Source: Gammaproteobacteria bacterium (lineage in GTDB: Bacteria > Pseudomonadota > Gammaproteobacteria > JABHGC01). Taken from it: a DNA stretch of 64,000 bases. Under the pieces are notes generated by a model. It was given only the letters and a program-made list of their open reading frames with translations. It had not been told where the DNA came from and ran no database searches. A program made the translations under genes and the position numbers. Shown here piece by piece: positions 1 to 8,451 of this stretch. Where the stretch lies: NCBI GenBank assembly GCA_027077805.1, contig JALWTS010000048.1:49491-113490 (forward strand), written 5' to 3'. Numbering within the stretch: position 1 is the first letter of the stretch; each line of letters starts with the position of its first letter.

Positions 1-45
1 ATCGTAAGTAGGTCTAAGAAGATTTGAGGCTTGAAGACAGCTTGA

Positions 46-1020
46 TTAGCCACCCGTTTTTGACATAAACCGAATCGTTTGCTCAGGTTTTTCGTGAAAC
101 TCATGACGTTCAGGTTTATCCGCAATAGCCGTTAAGATGGCTTGGCTGAGTTCTTGATCACTCAGCCCTTGACGTAATAATAAGCGTAAGTCAAGTGAGT
201 GTTCTTGACCTAAACATAAATATAATACCCCATCGACTGATAATCTAACCCGATTGCAAGTTTCACAAAAATGTTGCGAAATTGGGGTGATGAAACCGAT
301 ATTGATTTTGGTATGAGCGACTTGCAGATAACGAGCAGGACCATTGCCTAACATCGTGGTGGGAATCAAATTAAAACGTTGTTCTAATTGTTGTCGAATG
401 GTATCTAAATTAATGTATTGTTGCATTGCTTGCTGACCCGTGCTACCCATTGGCATAGTTTCAATAAAGCGTAATGTAAAACCGTGTTCAATACAGAAAT
501 TGACCATGGCTTCAACTTCATCTTCATTCACCCCTTTCATAAGCACCATATTGATTTTAATTGGGGAAAAGCCTGCTTGTTTAGCAGCCATGATGCCTGC
601 TAATACTTGTGCTAATGGTCCGTTAGTAATTTGTTTAAAACGTTGAGGATTTAAACTATCTAAACTAATATTTAAACGAGAAACACCCGATTGATATAAA
701 GCTTGAGCATGTTTTTCTAGCTGTAGGGCATTGGTGCTTAAGGATAAATCTTGTAGTTTAGGAAGCTGTGATAATTGTTGGATAAGCTGTGATAAATTAC
801 GTCTTACCAGCGGTTCACCACCCGTTATTCGAATTTTACTAACCCCAAGTTCTGAAAATAAACGGATTAAACGTTGTATTTCATCAAAGGTAAGCCAATG
901 ATCAGGTTCTTGAAATTCTTTATGATCTTTAGGCAAACAGTAAACACAACGCAAATCACAACGATCTGTCACTGATAAACGTAAATATTCAATGGTACGA
1001 CCAAAAGTGTCAATAAGCAT
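46..1020 (-). CDS. moaA: GTP 3',8-cyclase MoaA (molybdenum cofactor synthesis)
   Basis: Radical-SAM enzyme of the first step of molybdopterin synthesis, turning GTP into the cyclic intermediate used by MoaC. The SAM cluster motif CDLRCVYC places cysteines at residues 21, 25 and 28; ITGGEPLVRR follows near residue 65. The second cluster is given by FCETCNRVRLS plus a later Cys, and the protein ends in the family's Gly-Gly tail. At 324 aa it has normal length. It lies downstream of ccoH but has its own candidate promoter, so it may be transcribed separately. No other moa gene is in the window. Confidence 0.96.
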   Translation of the reverse strand: MLIDTFGRTIEYLRLSVTDRCDLRCVYCLPKDHKEFQEPDHWLTFDEIQRLIRLFSELGVSKIRITGGEPLVRRNLSQLIQQLSQLPKLQDLSLSTNALQLEKHAQALYQSGVSRLNISLDSLNPQRFKQITNGPLAQVLAGIMAAKQAGFSPIKINMVLMKGVNEDEVEAMVNFCIEHGFTLRFIETMPMGSTGQQAMQQYINLDTIRQQLEQRFNLIPTTMLGNGPARYLQVAHTKINIGFITPISQHFCETCNRVRLSVDGVLYLCLGQEHSLDLRLLLRQGLSDQELSQAILTAIADKPERHEFHEKPEQTIRFMSKTGG

Positions 1021-1050
1021 TCAATACAAAACTCTAAAGCAATAAGTTTT

Positions 1051-1078
1051 AGTATATCAAAATAGCAATAAGATACAA
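1051..1078 (-). promoter_or_regulatory. candidate sigma-70 promoter for moaA
   Basis: On the minus strand TTGTAT and TATACT are separated by 16 bases, about 30 bases before the moaA start. Only the spacing and partial consensus support it. Confidence 0.35.
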
Positions 1079-1108
1079 TCAGAAAAAACTCAAGGTTTAT
1101 TGCTAATA

Positions 1109-1612
1109 TTAACGTAAAGTAATTTTCTGTTGTTGTGGAATGTGAATACTCGCAGTAATTTTCCAATTATCATGGCTGAGATGAAGATGCCAACGACCCG
1201 AGACTAAATTTGGCAGGGTGGCTTGATACCTTTGGACATTGATTTTATTTAGGACAATGGTTTGATCTTGATTAGCAAAGGTTGAGTGATAGCATTTTAG
1301 ATATAGCTGGGCTGGAAGTATTAAGCGACTTAGATCATTCGCTGAAATAGTTGCAATAAGTTGTTTCTGGGACAAATCAAAGTTTAATTGCATTGCTAAA
1401 CCTAAGGTTTGTGCCTGTTGTTGCTTATGTAAGGTCTGATTGATTGCTAATCCTTGCTTGTAATAATCATCAACAACGGTGGTATCACCGTATTTAACCG
1501 CAATAATAATGGTAATAATGCCTGCAACAACCGTTACACTAGGAAGGGCAATGACGAACCATAACCAGCCATATTTATACCAAGGTTGCTCATCTTCTAT
1601 TTGTCGATACAT
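1109..1612 (-). CDS. ccoH: FixH/CcoH-like cbb3 oxidase assembly protein
   Basis: One membrane segment (about residues 15-37, WFVIALPSVTVVAGIITIII) followed by YYKQGLAIN, the conserved region of FixH proteins, and a periplasmic beta-rich domain. FixH/CcoH helps assemble or stabilise cbb3 oxidase. I chose the ATG at 1612, which lies 13 bases after the ccoG stop with GGAACAGG upstream; an in-frame start at 1642 would overlap ccoG by 17 bases. It is the last gene of the ccoG-linked unit. Confidence 0.88.
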   Translation of the reverse strand: MYRQIEDEQPWYKYGWLWFVIALPSVTVVAGIITIIIAVKYGDTTVVDDYYKQGLAINQTLHKQQQAQTLGLAMQLNFDLSQKQLIATISANDLSRLILPAQLYLKCYHSTFANQDQTIVLNKINVQRYQATLPNLVSGRWHLHLSHDNWKITASIHIPQQQKITLR

Positions 1613-1625
1613 AGCCTGTTCCCAT

Positions 1626-3041
1626 TTAGTTTCTTGGACCAAGAAAACGATTGTCTTCTTGTTGGACTAAGGCAGGATTGTCTTTTGCCATAACTTTAAA
1701 GTAAATCGTATTACTAGGTTTTTTAATATCAATGGGATCAACACTTAAACGTAGGGGTAAGGATAAAACACTACCTGCTTTAATGTGAATGTTTTGGCTT
1801 TGTGCTTGATTGACAATACTCAGACTAGGCAAACCAGAAACGCTTAATTGATAATTATGATCTTGCTGGTCCATATTGATAATTTTCAAGGTATAGACAT
1901 TTTCGATTAAGCCTTGATCATTTTCTTGATATAAGGCCCTGCGATCTCGAATAATATCGAGTTCTAATGGAATGCGTTGACTAATCGAATAGACTAAACT
2001 GGCAAACAAGCCACAAAGCAATATGGCATATAAAATCACTCTTGGTCGTATCACACGGACTGCTTGGCCCATTAAAGCATTCTGGGTGGTATAGCGAATT
2101 AAGCCTTTAGGATAATTCATTTTGTCCATAACGTCATCACAGACATCAATACAAGCGGCACAACCAATACATTGATATTGCAAACCTTCACGGATGTCAA
2201 TACCCGTAGGGCAGACTTGCACACACATAGTACAATCAATACAATCCCCTAAACCTTGAGCACGATGGTCGGTATTTTTTTTGCGAGAACCTTTAGGGTC
2301 GCCACGTTTTTCGTCATAAGAAATAATCAACGTGTTGTTATCAAACATAGCACTTTGAAAACGGGCATAAGGGCACATATAAATACAGACTTGTTCACGC
2401 ATCCAGCCAGCATTACCATAAGTGGCAAAGCCATAAAAAAATATCCAAAAGCTTTCCCAAGGACTGAGTTCCCATGTGTAGAATTGCATGGCTAATTCTC
2501 TAATTGGGGTAAAAAAGCCAACAAATGTAAACCCTGTATAAACTGAAAACACAATCCAAATAGCATGTTTAGTGGCTTTGATCCGAAACTTATGCCAACG
2601 CCATGGTGCTTTATCCAGTTTCATTTGTTTCGGTCGATCCCCTTCCACTTTACGTTCGATCCATAAAAATACTTCCGTCCATACTGTTTGCGGACACGCA
2701 TAACCACACCATAAGCGTCCGGCCAGTGCCGTAAAAAAGAATAATGATAAAGCCGCAATGACGAGTAATAAGGCCAGATAAAAAAAGTCTTGTGGCCAAA
2801 ACACTAAATTTAAAATATAAAATTTACGTTCGGGTAAATCGAATAATACAGCCTGACGACCATCCCAAGTTAACCAAGGCACAATATAGTATAAGCCTAA
2901 AAGCGTTATAACCCCTAAGACACGCAAGTTCGCAAAAACCCCATGCACTTCGCGTGGATATATCTTTTCCCGTTTTGCATAAAGAACGTCTTGAATATCT
3001 TGAGAATGCGTTTGATGAGACTGTTTAGATTTGGTAGTCAT
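1626..3041 (-). CDS. ccoG: cbb3 oxidase accessory ferredoxin-like protein CcoG (FixG/RdxA)
   Basis: Polytopic membrane protein with two 4Fe-4S ferredoxin motifs: cysteines 267, 270, 273, 277 (CIDCTMCVQVC) and 291, 294, 297, 301 (CIGCAACIDVC). An extra pair lies in WCGYACPQ near residue 115. CcoG is a membrane Cu(II) reductase that supports copper delivery to cbb3 oxidase. The C-terminal 120 residues form the usual periplasmic Ig-like domain after a final membrane helix (around 335-355). At 471 aa the length is normal. It overlaps the upstream small membrane gene by 17 bases. Confidence 0.96.
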   Translation of the reverse strand: MTTKSKQSHQTHSQDIQDVLYAKREKIYPREVHGVFANLRVLGVITLLGLYYIVPWLTWDGRQAVLFDLPERKFYILNLVFWPQDFFYLALLLVIAALSLFFFTALAGRLWCGYACPQTVWTEVFLWIERKVEGDRPKQMKLDKAPWRWHKFRIKATKHAIWIVFSVYTGFTFVGFFTPIRELAMQFYTWELSPWESFWIFFYGFATYGNAGWMREQVCIYMCPYARFQSAMFDNNTLIISYDEKRGDPKGSRKKNTDHRAQGLGDCIDCTMCVQVCPTGIDIREGLQYQCIGCAACIDVCDDVMDKMNYPKGLIRYTTQNALMGQAVRVIRPRVILYAILLCGLFASLVYSISQRIPLELDIIRDRRALYQENDQGLIENVYTLKIINMDQQDHNYQLSVSGLPSLSIVNQAQSQNIHIKAGSVLSLPLRLSVDPIDIKKPSNTIYFKVMAKDNPALVQQEDNRFLGPRN

Positions 3042-3291
3042 GACAAGTAGTATTTACTTCAGAACAAGGGCGTTGAAAATAACAAGTCATTATACAAGAT
3101 ATTGCGGTCAATGCCCAAAAGCAAAAAAAGCCAATGGTATAAACCCCTAGACGAGAAATGGGGGGGACATCAAGTAATGCCATTAAGTCATGGGGATCAA
3201 ATACGGTAAAAAACACAATAGTTGCAGCACTTGCTGTAAGGAATGATGGCCAAAAAATAGAAATAACACGTTGAATTTTTGGAATTGCCAT
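3025..3291 (-). CDS. small membrane protein preceding ccoG, function unknown
   Basis: 88 residues with two hydrophobic segments (about 10-32 and 46-68) joined by a loop containing FDPHDLM. The reading frame overlaps the start of ccoG by 17 bases, which suggests translational coupling and a role linked to the oxidase or copper handling. I do not recognise a named family; small proteins of this pattern are found next to ccoG in gammaproteobacteria. The tail carries two Cys (CYFQRPCSEV) plus a third in NTTCHDY, worth noting near a copper reductase. Confidence 0.75.
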   Translation of the reverse strand: MAIPKIQRVISIFWPSFLTASAATIVFFTVFDPHDLMALLDVPPISRLGVYTIGFFCFWALTAISCIMTCYFQRPCSEVNTTCHDYQI

Positions 3292-3391
3292 AATATTACC
3301 GTTCCTAAATATATTATTTTTTTTTATATATTAGCATGTTTTCATATAATTTATTCAATAGTCCGATAAAGACTTCCGTACCTATTTCTAT

Positions 3392-3431
3392 TAGGGACAA
3401 ATAGTCATAGCTATTTGGCTATTTGTCCCTA
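3392..3431. repeat. 13-bp perfect inverted repeat between ccoP and the ccoG unit
   Basis: TAGGGACAAATAG at 3392-3404 is exactly complementary to CTATTTGTCCCTA at 3419-3431, with a 14-base loop. On the minus strand it follows the ccoP stop, but no T-run follows, so it is not a classic terminator. It may be an RNA processing/stabilising hairpin or a small mobile repeat. Confidence 0.7.
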
Positions 3432-3447
3432 CGCTTAATAATCATTA

Positions 3448-4338
3448 TTATTTATTGGATAGGCTGTAAATATAAGCTGCTAAAACATGGGCTTTATCAT
3501 TACCCAAACGCTTCTGGTGTGCCGGCATTTTGCCTTGACGTCCATGACGAATACTGGTTTGAATAATACTTCTCGATTTGCCATATAACCAAATATCATC
3601 GGTTAAATTCGGTGCACCTATGATAGGATTGCCTTTGCCATCCATCCCATGACAACCCGCACACATCATAAATAAAGGCTTGCCTTCATCAACTAATGTT
3701 TGATCAAGACCACTACGACCACTTAGGCTTAAGACATATTCTGCCACTTTTTCTATGCCATTATTCGGTAACATGGCTTCATGGGCTGGCATCATACCAT
3801 TACGACCTTGTAAAATTGAGGTTTTAATGGTTTCAGGATCACCGCCATATAACCAATCATTATCGGTTAAATTAGGAAAACCTCTGGAGCCTTTGGCATC
3901 CGAACCATGACATTGCGAACAATAGGTCATAAACAAACGCTGACCACTTTCTAAGGCTTTTGGGTCTTTGCTTAATTGTTTTAAATCCTGTGCTGCAAAT
4001 GCTTTAAAGATTTTACCATAGCTTGCCTCAGCTTGTTCCATTTCTTGTTGATATTGTTGGGCTTGCGTCCAACCTTTCGTATTGGCATATTTGCCTAATC
4101 CGGGATAGATGACTAAGTAAATTAAGCCAAAAATAATGGTAAGATAAAACATCCATAGCCACCAACGGGGCAGGGGATTGTTTAATTCGCTTAGGTCATC
4201 ATCCCAAACATGACCTGTTATCTCACCTTGTTTAGATTCATTGGGACGAGGTTTTGATGTCCAGCGGATCAGCCAATAACAAGCAAAAATATTGCCTAGG
4301 GTTAATACCGTAATATAAACACTCCAAAAATGACTCAT
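3448..4338 (-). CDS. ccoP: cbb3-type cytochrome c oxidase subunit CcoP (dihaem)
   Basis: Dihaem subunit that passes electrons from soluble cytochromes to CcoO/CcoN. Haem motifs are CSQCH (residues 140-144) and CAGCH (226-230), with later Met ligands in GMMPAHE and GKMPAHQ. Two membrane segments are visible (about 7-26 and 62-80); two-helix CcoP forms are known. AAGGAGAG, overlapping the end of ccoQ, is a strong ribosome site. It ends the ccoNOQP operon before the inverted repeat at 3392. Confidence 0.97.
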   Translation of the reverse strand: MSHFWSVYITVLTLGNIFACYWLIRWTSKPRPNESKQGEITGHVWDDDLSELNNPLPRWWLWMFYLTIIFGLIYLVIYPGLGKYANTKGWTQAQQYQQEMEQAEASYGKIFKAFAAQDLKQLSKDPKALESGQRLFMTYCSQCHGSDAKGSRGFPNLTDNDWLYGGDPETIKTSILQGRNGMMPAHEAMLPNNGIEKVAEYVLSLSGRSGLDQTLVDEGKPLFMMCAGCHGMDGKGNPIIGAPNLTDDIWLYGKSRSIIQTSIRHGRQGKMPAHQKRLGNDKAHVLAAYIYSLSNK

Positions 4339-4340
4339 GA

Positions 4341-4511
4341 TTAACTCTCCTTAGATTGGCTGGATGCTGGTTTATCTTCATGTTCAAAGGGTAGATTAGC
4401 GGCTTGATCAAAGTCTTTTTTACGTTGTGGTTGCCAAGCCCAAATCCAAATGCCCACAAATAAGACCAACATGATGACAGTAAATGCTGAACGAAAATCA
4501 TTAATATCCAT
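4341..4511 (-). CDS. ccoQ: cbb3 oxidase small subunit CcoQ
   Basis: A 56-residue frame beginning MDINDFRSAFTVIML and ending QSKES. It has one transmembrane helix followed by WAWQPQRKKDFDQAA, then LPFEHED: the standard CcoQ layout of helix, basic-aromatic patch and acidic tail. It fits exactly between ccoO (12 bases downstream of its stop) and ccoP (stop 2 bases before the ccoP start), the usual operon position. CcoQ stabilises the assembled complex. Confidence 0.93.
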   Translation of the reverse strand: MDINDFRSAFTVIMLVLFVGIWIWAWQPQRKKDFDQAANLPFEHEDKPASSQSKES

Positions 4512-4523
4512 AATTACCTCTAA

Positions 4524-5132
4524 TTATCTACGATTAGTAATGCTAGTGCCTAATACTTGTAAATAGGCAATTAATGCGTCCATTTCAGTTTTACCTTTAA
4601 CTGCTTGCGTTGCATTGGCAATATCCGTATTCGTGTAAGGGACACCTAAGGTTTTCATGACTTGTAGTTTTTTAGGGGTTAAGCTACCATCGATAATATT
4701 TTTAGCTAACCAAGGAAATCCGGGCATGTTGGATTCGGGGACAACATCTCTGGGATTGTTTAAATGGGTATAATGCCATTCATCACTGTAACGCCCGCCA
4801 ACTCTGGCTAAATCAGGACCGGTACGTTTAGAACCCCATTGAAACGGATGATCATACACAAATTCGCCTGCAACAGAATAATGACCATAACGTTCGGTTT
4901 CTGCTCGAAAGGGGCGAATCATTTGCGAATGACAGACATAACAGCCTTCTCTAATATAAATGTCTCGACCTTCCAATTGTAATGCCGTATAAGGCTTTAA
5001 ACCTTCAACGGGTTCGGTGGTTTGTTTGATAAAAAATAAGGGTACAATTTCAACTAAACCACCAACGCTGATGACTAATAAAATAAAAACAGTCATCAAA
5101 CCAATATTTTTTTCAACAACTTCATGACTCAT
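4524..5132 (-). CDS. ccoO: cbb3-type cytochrome c oxidase subunit CcoO (monohaem)
   Basis: Monohaem c subunit: an N-terminal anchor (about residues 10-34), then [12 protein letters not shown] with the haem motif at 64-68. The axial Met is probably in [10 protein letters not shown]. It shows the hallmark blocks [10 protein letters not shown] and [16 protein letters not shown]. At 202 aa the length is typical. The start overlaps the ccoN stop by 4 bases, so translation is coupled, and GGAG sits upstream. Confidence 0.97.
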   Translation of the reverse strand: MSHEVVEKNIGLMTVFILLVISVGGLVEIVPLFFIKQTTEPVEGLKPYTALQLEGRDIYIREGCYVCHSQMIRPFRAETERYGHYSVAGEFVYDHPFQWGSKRTGPDLARVGGRYSDEWHYTHLNNPRDVVPESNMPGFPWLAKNIIDGSLTPKKLQVMKTLGVPYTNTDIANATQAVKGKTEMDALIAYLQVLGTSITNRR

Positions 5133-6571
5133 GATTCACTCCTTTCGCTTGCTTTCACGGTTACATCAGTATTAGTCGCTTGTGTCTGTTCACTGCTGCT
5201 CACAGTTTTCCAAACATTGTAAGCCATGATAAACATACCCGATAAGAATAAAAGACCACCTAAGAATCGAACCGTATAATAAGGATACATACGTTCTAAA
5301 GCCTCCACAAAGCTATAGGTAAGCGTACCGTCATCATTCACAGCACGCCACATTAAACCCTGCATAATTCCTGCTACCCACATTGAGGTAATATATAAAA
5401 TAATACCAATAGTCGATACCCAAAAGTGAGTATTAATTAATTTAATGCTATACATGCTGGTTTTGTTAAATAATTTAGGGATTAAGACATAAATTGCCCC
5501 AATAGATACCAATGCTACCCAACCTAAGGCACCCGAATGTACATGACCAATCGTCCAGTCCGTATAATGTGATAAAGAATTAACCGTTTTGATTGACATC
5601 ATAGGACCTTCAAAGGTGGACATACCATAAAATGATAAGGATACAATTAAAAAGCGTAAGATTGGATCGTCTCTCAGTTTATGCCAAGCCCCTGAAAGGG
5701 TCATTATGCCATTTATCATCCCCCCCCAAGAAGGTGCCAATAAAATCAATGAAAATACCATGCCTAGGGTTTGGGTCCAATCGGGTAGGGCCGTATAGTG
5801 TAAATGGTGAGGGCCTGCCCACATATAAGTGGAAATCAATGCCCAAAAGTGTACCACTGAGAGACGATAAGAATACACAGGTCGCCCGGCTTGTTTAGGA
5901 ATGAAGTAATACATCATGCCTAAAAAGCCTGCGGTTAAGAAAAATCCTACCGCATTATGCCCATACCACCATTGCACCATTGCATCAATGGCACCTGGAT
6001 ACACTGAATAAGATTTAGTTAAACTGATAGGAATAGCGGCACTATTCACTAAATGTAATACCGCAACGGTTAAAATAAATGCGCCATAAAACCAATTGGC
6101 CACATAAATATGCGGGGTTTTACGTTTAATAATAGTCGTAAAAAATACTAAAGCATAAGAGACCCATACCAGCGTAATTAAAATATCAATGGGCCACTCT
6201 AATTCAGCATATTCTTTGCTGGTAGTAATACCCAATGGTAGGGTAATGGCTGCCGAAACAATTACTAATTGCCAGCCCCAAAAAGTAAAGCTGGCTAAGT
6301 GATCCAATGCCAGTCGAACTTGGCAAGTTCGCTGTACGACATAATAAGAAGTCGCAAATAATGCACATCCACCAAAAGCGAAAATTACGGCATTAGTATG
6401 CAATGGACGCAAGCGACTATAGGTGAGCCAAGGAAGATCAAAATTTAGTGCGGGCCACACTAATTGAGCCGCAATTAAGACGCCAACTGCCATGCCAACA
6501 ATACCCCAAACTACCGTCATAATGGCAAATTGACGCACAACCTTATCGTTATAAGTTACAGCAGAACTCAT
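5129..6571 (-). CDS. ccoN: cbb3-type cytochrome c oxidase catalytic subunit CcoN
   Basis: Haem-copper oxidase subunit I, C-family, high oxygen affinity. Candidate metal ligands: H58 in RPLHTN (low-spin haem), H205 in [10 protein letters not shown] (CuB), H255-H256 in GPHHLHYT (CuB), and H343/H345 in [10 protein letters not shown] (haems). About twelve membrane helices; 480 aa is normal. AAGGAG stands 10 bases before the ATG. It is the first gene of ccoNOQP. Only about 35 bases separate it from the upstream ompW terminator, so the promoter must be compact; a TATATT is seen near 6583. Confidence 0.98.
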   Translation of the reverse strand: MSSAVTYNDKVVRQFAIMTVVWGIVGMAVGVLIAAQLVWPALNFDLPWLTYSRLRPLHTNAVIFAFGGCALFATSYYVVQRTCQVRLALDHLASFTFWGWQLVIVSAAITLPLGITTSKEYAELEWPIDILITLVWVSYALVFFTTIIKRKTPHIYVANWFYGAFILTVAVLHLVNSAAIPISLTKSYSVYPGAIDAMVQWWYGHNAVGFFLTAGFLGMMYYFIPKQAGRPVYSYRLSVVHFWALISTYMWAGPHHLHYTALPDWTQTLGMVFSLILLAPSWGGMINGIMTLSGAWHKLRDDPILRFLIVSLSFYGMSTFEGPMMSIKTVNSLSHYTDWTIGHVHSGALGWVALVSIGAIYVLIPKLFNKTSMYSIKLINTHFWVSTIGIILYITSMWVAGIMQGLMWRAVNDDGTLTYSFVEALERMYPYYTVRFLGGLLFLSGMFIMAYNVWKTVSSSEQTQATNTDVTVKASERSES

Positions 6572-6600
6572 AAAAAGGACTCCTTAAAATATAGTGGAAT

Positions 6601-6643
6601 AAAAAATATGGCACTTATTTTTAAACTTAATCATAAGTGCCAT
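6601..6643 (-). terminator. rho-independent terminator after ompW
   Basis: ATGGCACTTA pairs with TAAGTGCCAT (6608-6617 and 6634-6643, 10 bp), followed on the minus strand by a T-run (6601-6606). It lies 12 bases after the ompW stop and insulates ccoN from it. Confidence 0.85.
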
Positions 6644-6655
6644 AACTAAAACGAT

Positions 6656-7369
6656 TTAAAAACGTTTGCCGATACCAATACCAAATACCCACGGATCAAT
6701 ACTTACATCATAATCAACATCAACAGTTTCACCAAAGGCCTTAAAGGTAGCCTCGCTATCAATATCAATGTATTTCACATCGAGGTTTAAAAATATATCA
6801 TGTCCAATATCGAAATCAAAACCAACTTGACCCGCAACACCAAAAGAGCTGTCCATGTCAAGACTTGTTGCGCCTAATCTCGTTTTTGCAGTATTCGTAA
6901 GTTTTTCATCAAAAAACACCGTGTAGTTAAGACCAATACCAATATAAGGACGAAAAAATTTACCATCAGGCAGAATATGGTATTGCAAAAATAATGTTGG
7001 GGGCAAAACCTGAGCAGATAACAATTTTTCTCCGCCACCAACCAGGGCTTTAAGTGCGTTACCTTTGGCATAAACATCGTGAGTAGAACTTAAGTCTAAC
7101 AACAATTCTAGCCCAATATGTTTGGTAATCATATAAGTAATATCAATATCCAAGGTATATTGATTATCGACACTGACTTCAGAATCATCCAGTTTTGTTT
7201 CAGTGCCTGTTGCAATATCTGTTAATGTTGCATCACCACTGTCATAATCGGGATCGATATCAATCGCACGCGCCCGAATAATCCAATCCCCAGCATCTGC
7301 AAAAATTGTTTGGCTTACGACTCCCATTAAAAGTGCTAAACATCCCACGAGCAATTTTTTGTTATTCAT
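6656..7369 (-). CDS. ompW: OmpW-family outer membrane protein
   Basis: Eight-stranded beta-barrel porin of the OmpW family. A signal peptide (MNNKKLLVGCLALLMG... cut after IFADA) is followed by WIIRARAIDIDP, the family's typical N-terminus, and the protein ends in Phe (GIGKRF) as barrels do. I chose the ATG at 7369 (237 aa) because GGAG lies upstream and a signal peptide follows; the frame extends to 7438. Two FNR-type boxes lie upstream, matching the oxygen control of ompW known in E. coli. It has its own terminator. Confidence 0.9.
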   Translation of the reverse strand: MNNKKLLVGCLALLMGVVSQTIFADAGDWIIRARAIDIDPDYDSGDATLTDIATGTETKLDDSEVSVDNQYTLDIDITYMITKHIGLELLLDLSSTHDVYAKGNALKALVGGGEKLLSAQVLPPTLFLQYHILPDGKFFRPYIGIGLNYTVFFDEKLTNTAKTRLGATSLDMDSSFGVAGQVGFDFDIGHDIFLNLDVKYIDIDSEATFKAFGETVDVDYDVSIDPWVFGIGIGKRF

Positions 7370-7544
7370 TATTTTTTTCTCCATACACTTGTTGTTAAAT
7401 AAATACGATCTAGGCATTAGACCATAATCCATGATCAATAAGTGTAGTTGATTATAGGAAAACTAAAAGCAGTTTTATTGTTTTGTGGCGTATAAACAAC
7501 CAACAACAGTAAGCCCATTATTGATTAGATTTCGTTGCTAGGCT

Positions 7545-7558
7545 TTGATTTAAATCAA
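7545..7558. promoter_or_regulatory. perfect FNR box (ompW promoter-proximal)
   Basis: TTGATTTAAATCAA matches the FNR consensus TTGAT-N4-ATCAA at all ten positions. Its centre is about 182 bases before the ompW ATG. A weak -10-like TCTAAT near 7520-7530 on the minus strand is at a spacing compatible with class II activation. Confidence 0.75.
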
Positions 7559-7595
7559 AATATGAGCAAGTCAAGTGCGAAAGGCTGTATTTTTA

Positions 7596-7609
7596 TTGAT
7601 TTATGTCAA
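7596..7609. promoter_or_regulatory. second FNR-type box, one mismatch
   Basis: TTGATTTATGTCAA matches TTGAT-N4-ATCAA at nine of ten positions. Its centre lies 51 bases from the perfect box at 7545. It is immediately beyond the fnr stop codon, so it most likely serves ompW. Confidence 0.55.
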
Positions 7610-7621
7610 TATTAGGCATGA

Positions 7622-8377
7622 TTAAGCATGATGGGCAATACAGGGTAGCGAGTCATGTTTACCAACATTTACAATTTGATGAAGACAGTCCATATCCAAA
7701 ATACGAATAAATTTTTTGTCAATGGCAATGGTTTTTTGCTCACTTAATTTGCTTAAAATTCGACTCACGGTTTCTACGGCTAAACCAAGATAGTTTGCGA
7801 TATCAGTGCGAGACATACTTAAATGAAACTCTGTTGCTGAAAATCCACGCTGATGATAACGATTAGAAAGATTTAATAAAAAGGCGGCTAAGCGTTGTTC
7901 AGCGTTTTTACGACCCAACCAAGTCACTAAATTTTGTTCTGAGGTAATTTCTTGACTCATTAGTCTAAATAATTGTTGTTGTAGGGCAGGGATTTTTAAA
8001 CTCAATTGTTCCAATTGATGAAATGGGATTTCACAAATACTCGTGGTTTGTAAAGCAACGGCATTAGAGTGATATCGTTTGGTCGCAATGGCATCTAAGC
8101 CCATGATTTCCCCTAATAAAAAGAAGTCAGTCATTTGAATTTGACCATCACTAGTCAAAGTATAGGCTTTTACTGAGCCTGAACGAATCGCATATAGATG
8201 CGTGAAGCTGTCCCCTGTACGATAAATAAATCGCCCTTTTTGGATTAATCGGTGTTTTTGGATTAAACTGTCTAATTGTTTCAGTTCTGTTACATTCAAT
8301 CCCACGGGAAGACACAATTGTGCCATATTGCAATGATGACAGTTAGTTTTGAAATGAGGGAAATTTTTAACATTCAT
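7622..8377 (-). CDS. fnr: FNR-type oxygen-sensing transcription regulator
   Basis: Crp/FNR family. N-terminal cluster cysteines are 13, 16 and 22 (CHHCNMAQLC, spacing CX2CX5C as in E. coli FNR), with the fourth, C115, in TSICEIPF. A cyclic-nucleotide-binding-type fold, a long dimer helix and a recognition helix (IANYLGLAVETVSRIL, with the E-SR DNA-contact pattern) follow. This predicts a 4Fe-4S, oxygen-responsive activator and repressor. The gene is flanked by FNR boxes and sits beside ompW and the cco genes, its expected regulon. Confidence 0.95.
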   Translation of the reverse strand: MNVKNFPHFKTNCHHCNMAQLCLPVGLNVTELKQLDSLIQKHRLIQKGRFIYRTGDSFTHLYAIRSGSVKAYTLTSDGQIQMTDFFLLGEIMGLDAIATKRYHSNAVALQTTSICEIPFHQLEQLSLKIPALQQQLFRLMSQEITSEQNLVTWLGRKNAEQRLAAFLLNLSNRYHQRGFSATEFHLSMSRTDIANYLGLAVETVSRILSKLSEQKTIAIDKKFIRILDMDCLHQIVNVGKHDSLPCIAHHA

Positions 8378-8382
8378 ATTTT

Positions 8383-8396
8383 TTGATCTAAATCAT
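8383..8396. promoter_or_regulatory. FNR-type box overlapping the fnr 5' region
   Basis: TTGATCTAAATCAT matches the FNR consensus at nine of ten positions. It ends 6 bases from the fnr start codon, so bound protein would block fnr expression (autorepression). It also lies 56 bases before the divergent gene at 8452, so it could act on that gene as well. Confidence 0.6.
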
Positions 8397-8451
8397 ATTT
8401 TTGGCTTCATTATAACAAAGTTTTATCCTTTTCATATTAAAAGTTAGCAAA

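Noticed and set aside
969..1166. Minus-strand 65-codon frame across the moaA/ccoH junction
   Set aside because: Overlaps both genes and has no coding character.
4238..4501. An 87-codon frame overlapping ccoP and ccoQ
   Set aside because: The real gene in this gap is the 56-residue CcoQ in another frame, recognised by its sequence and position.
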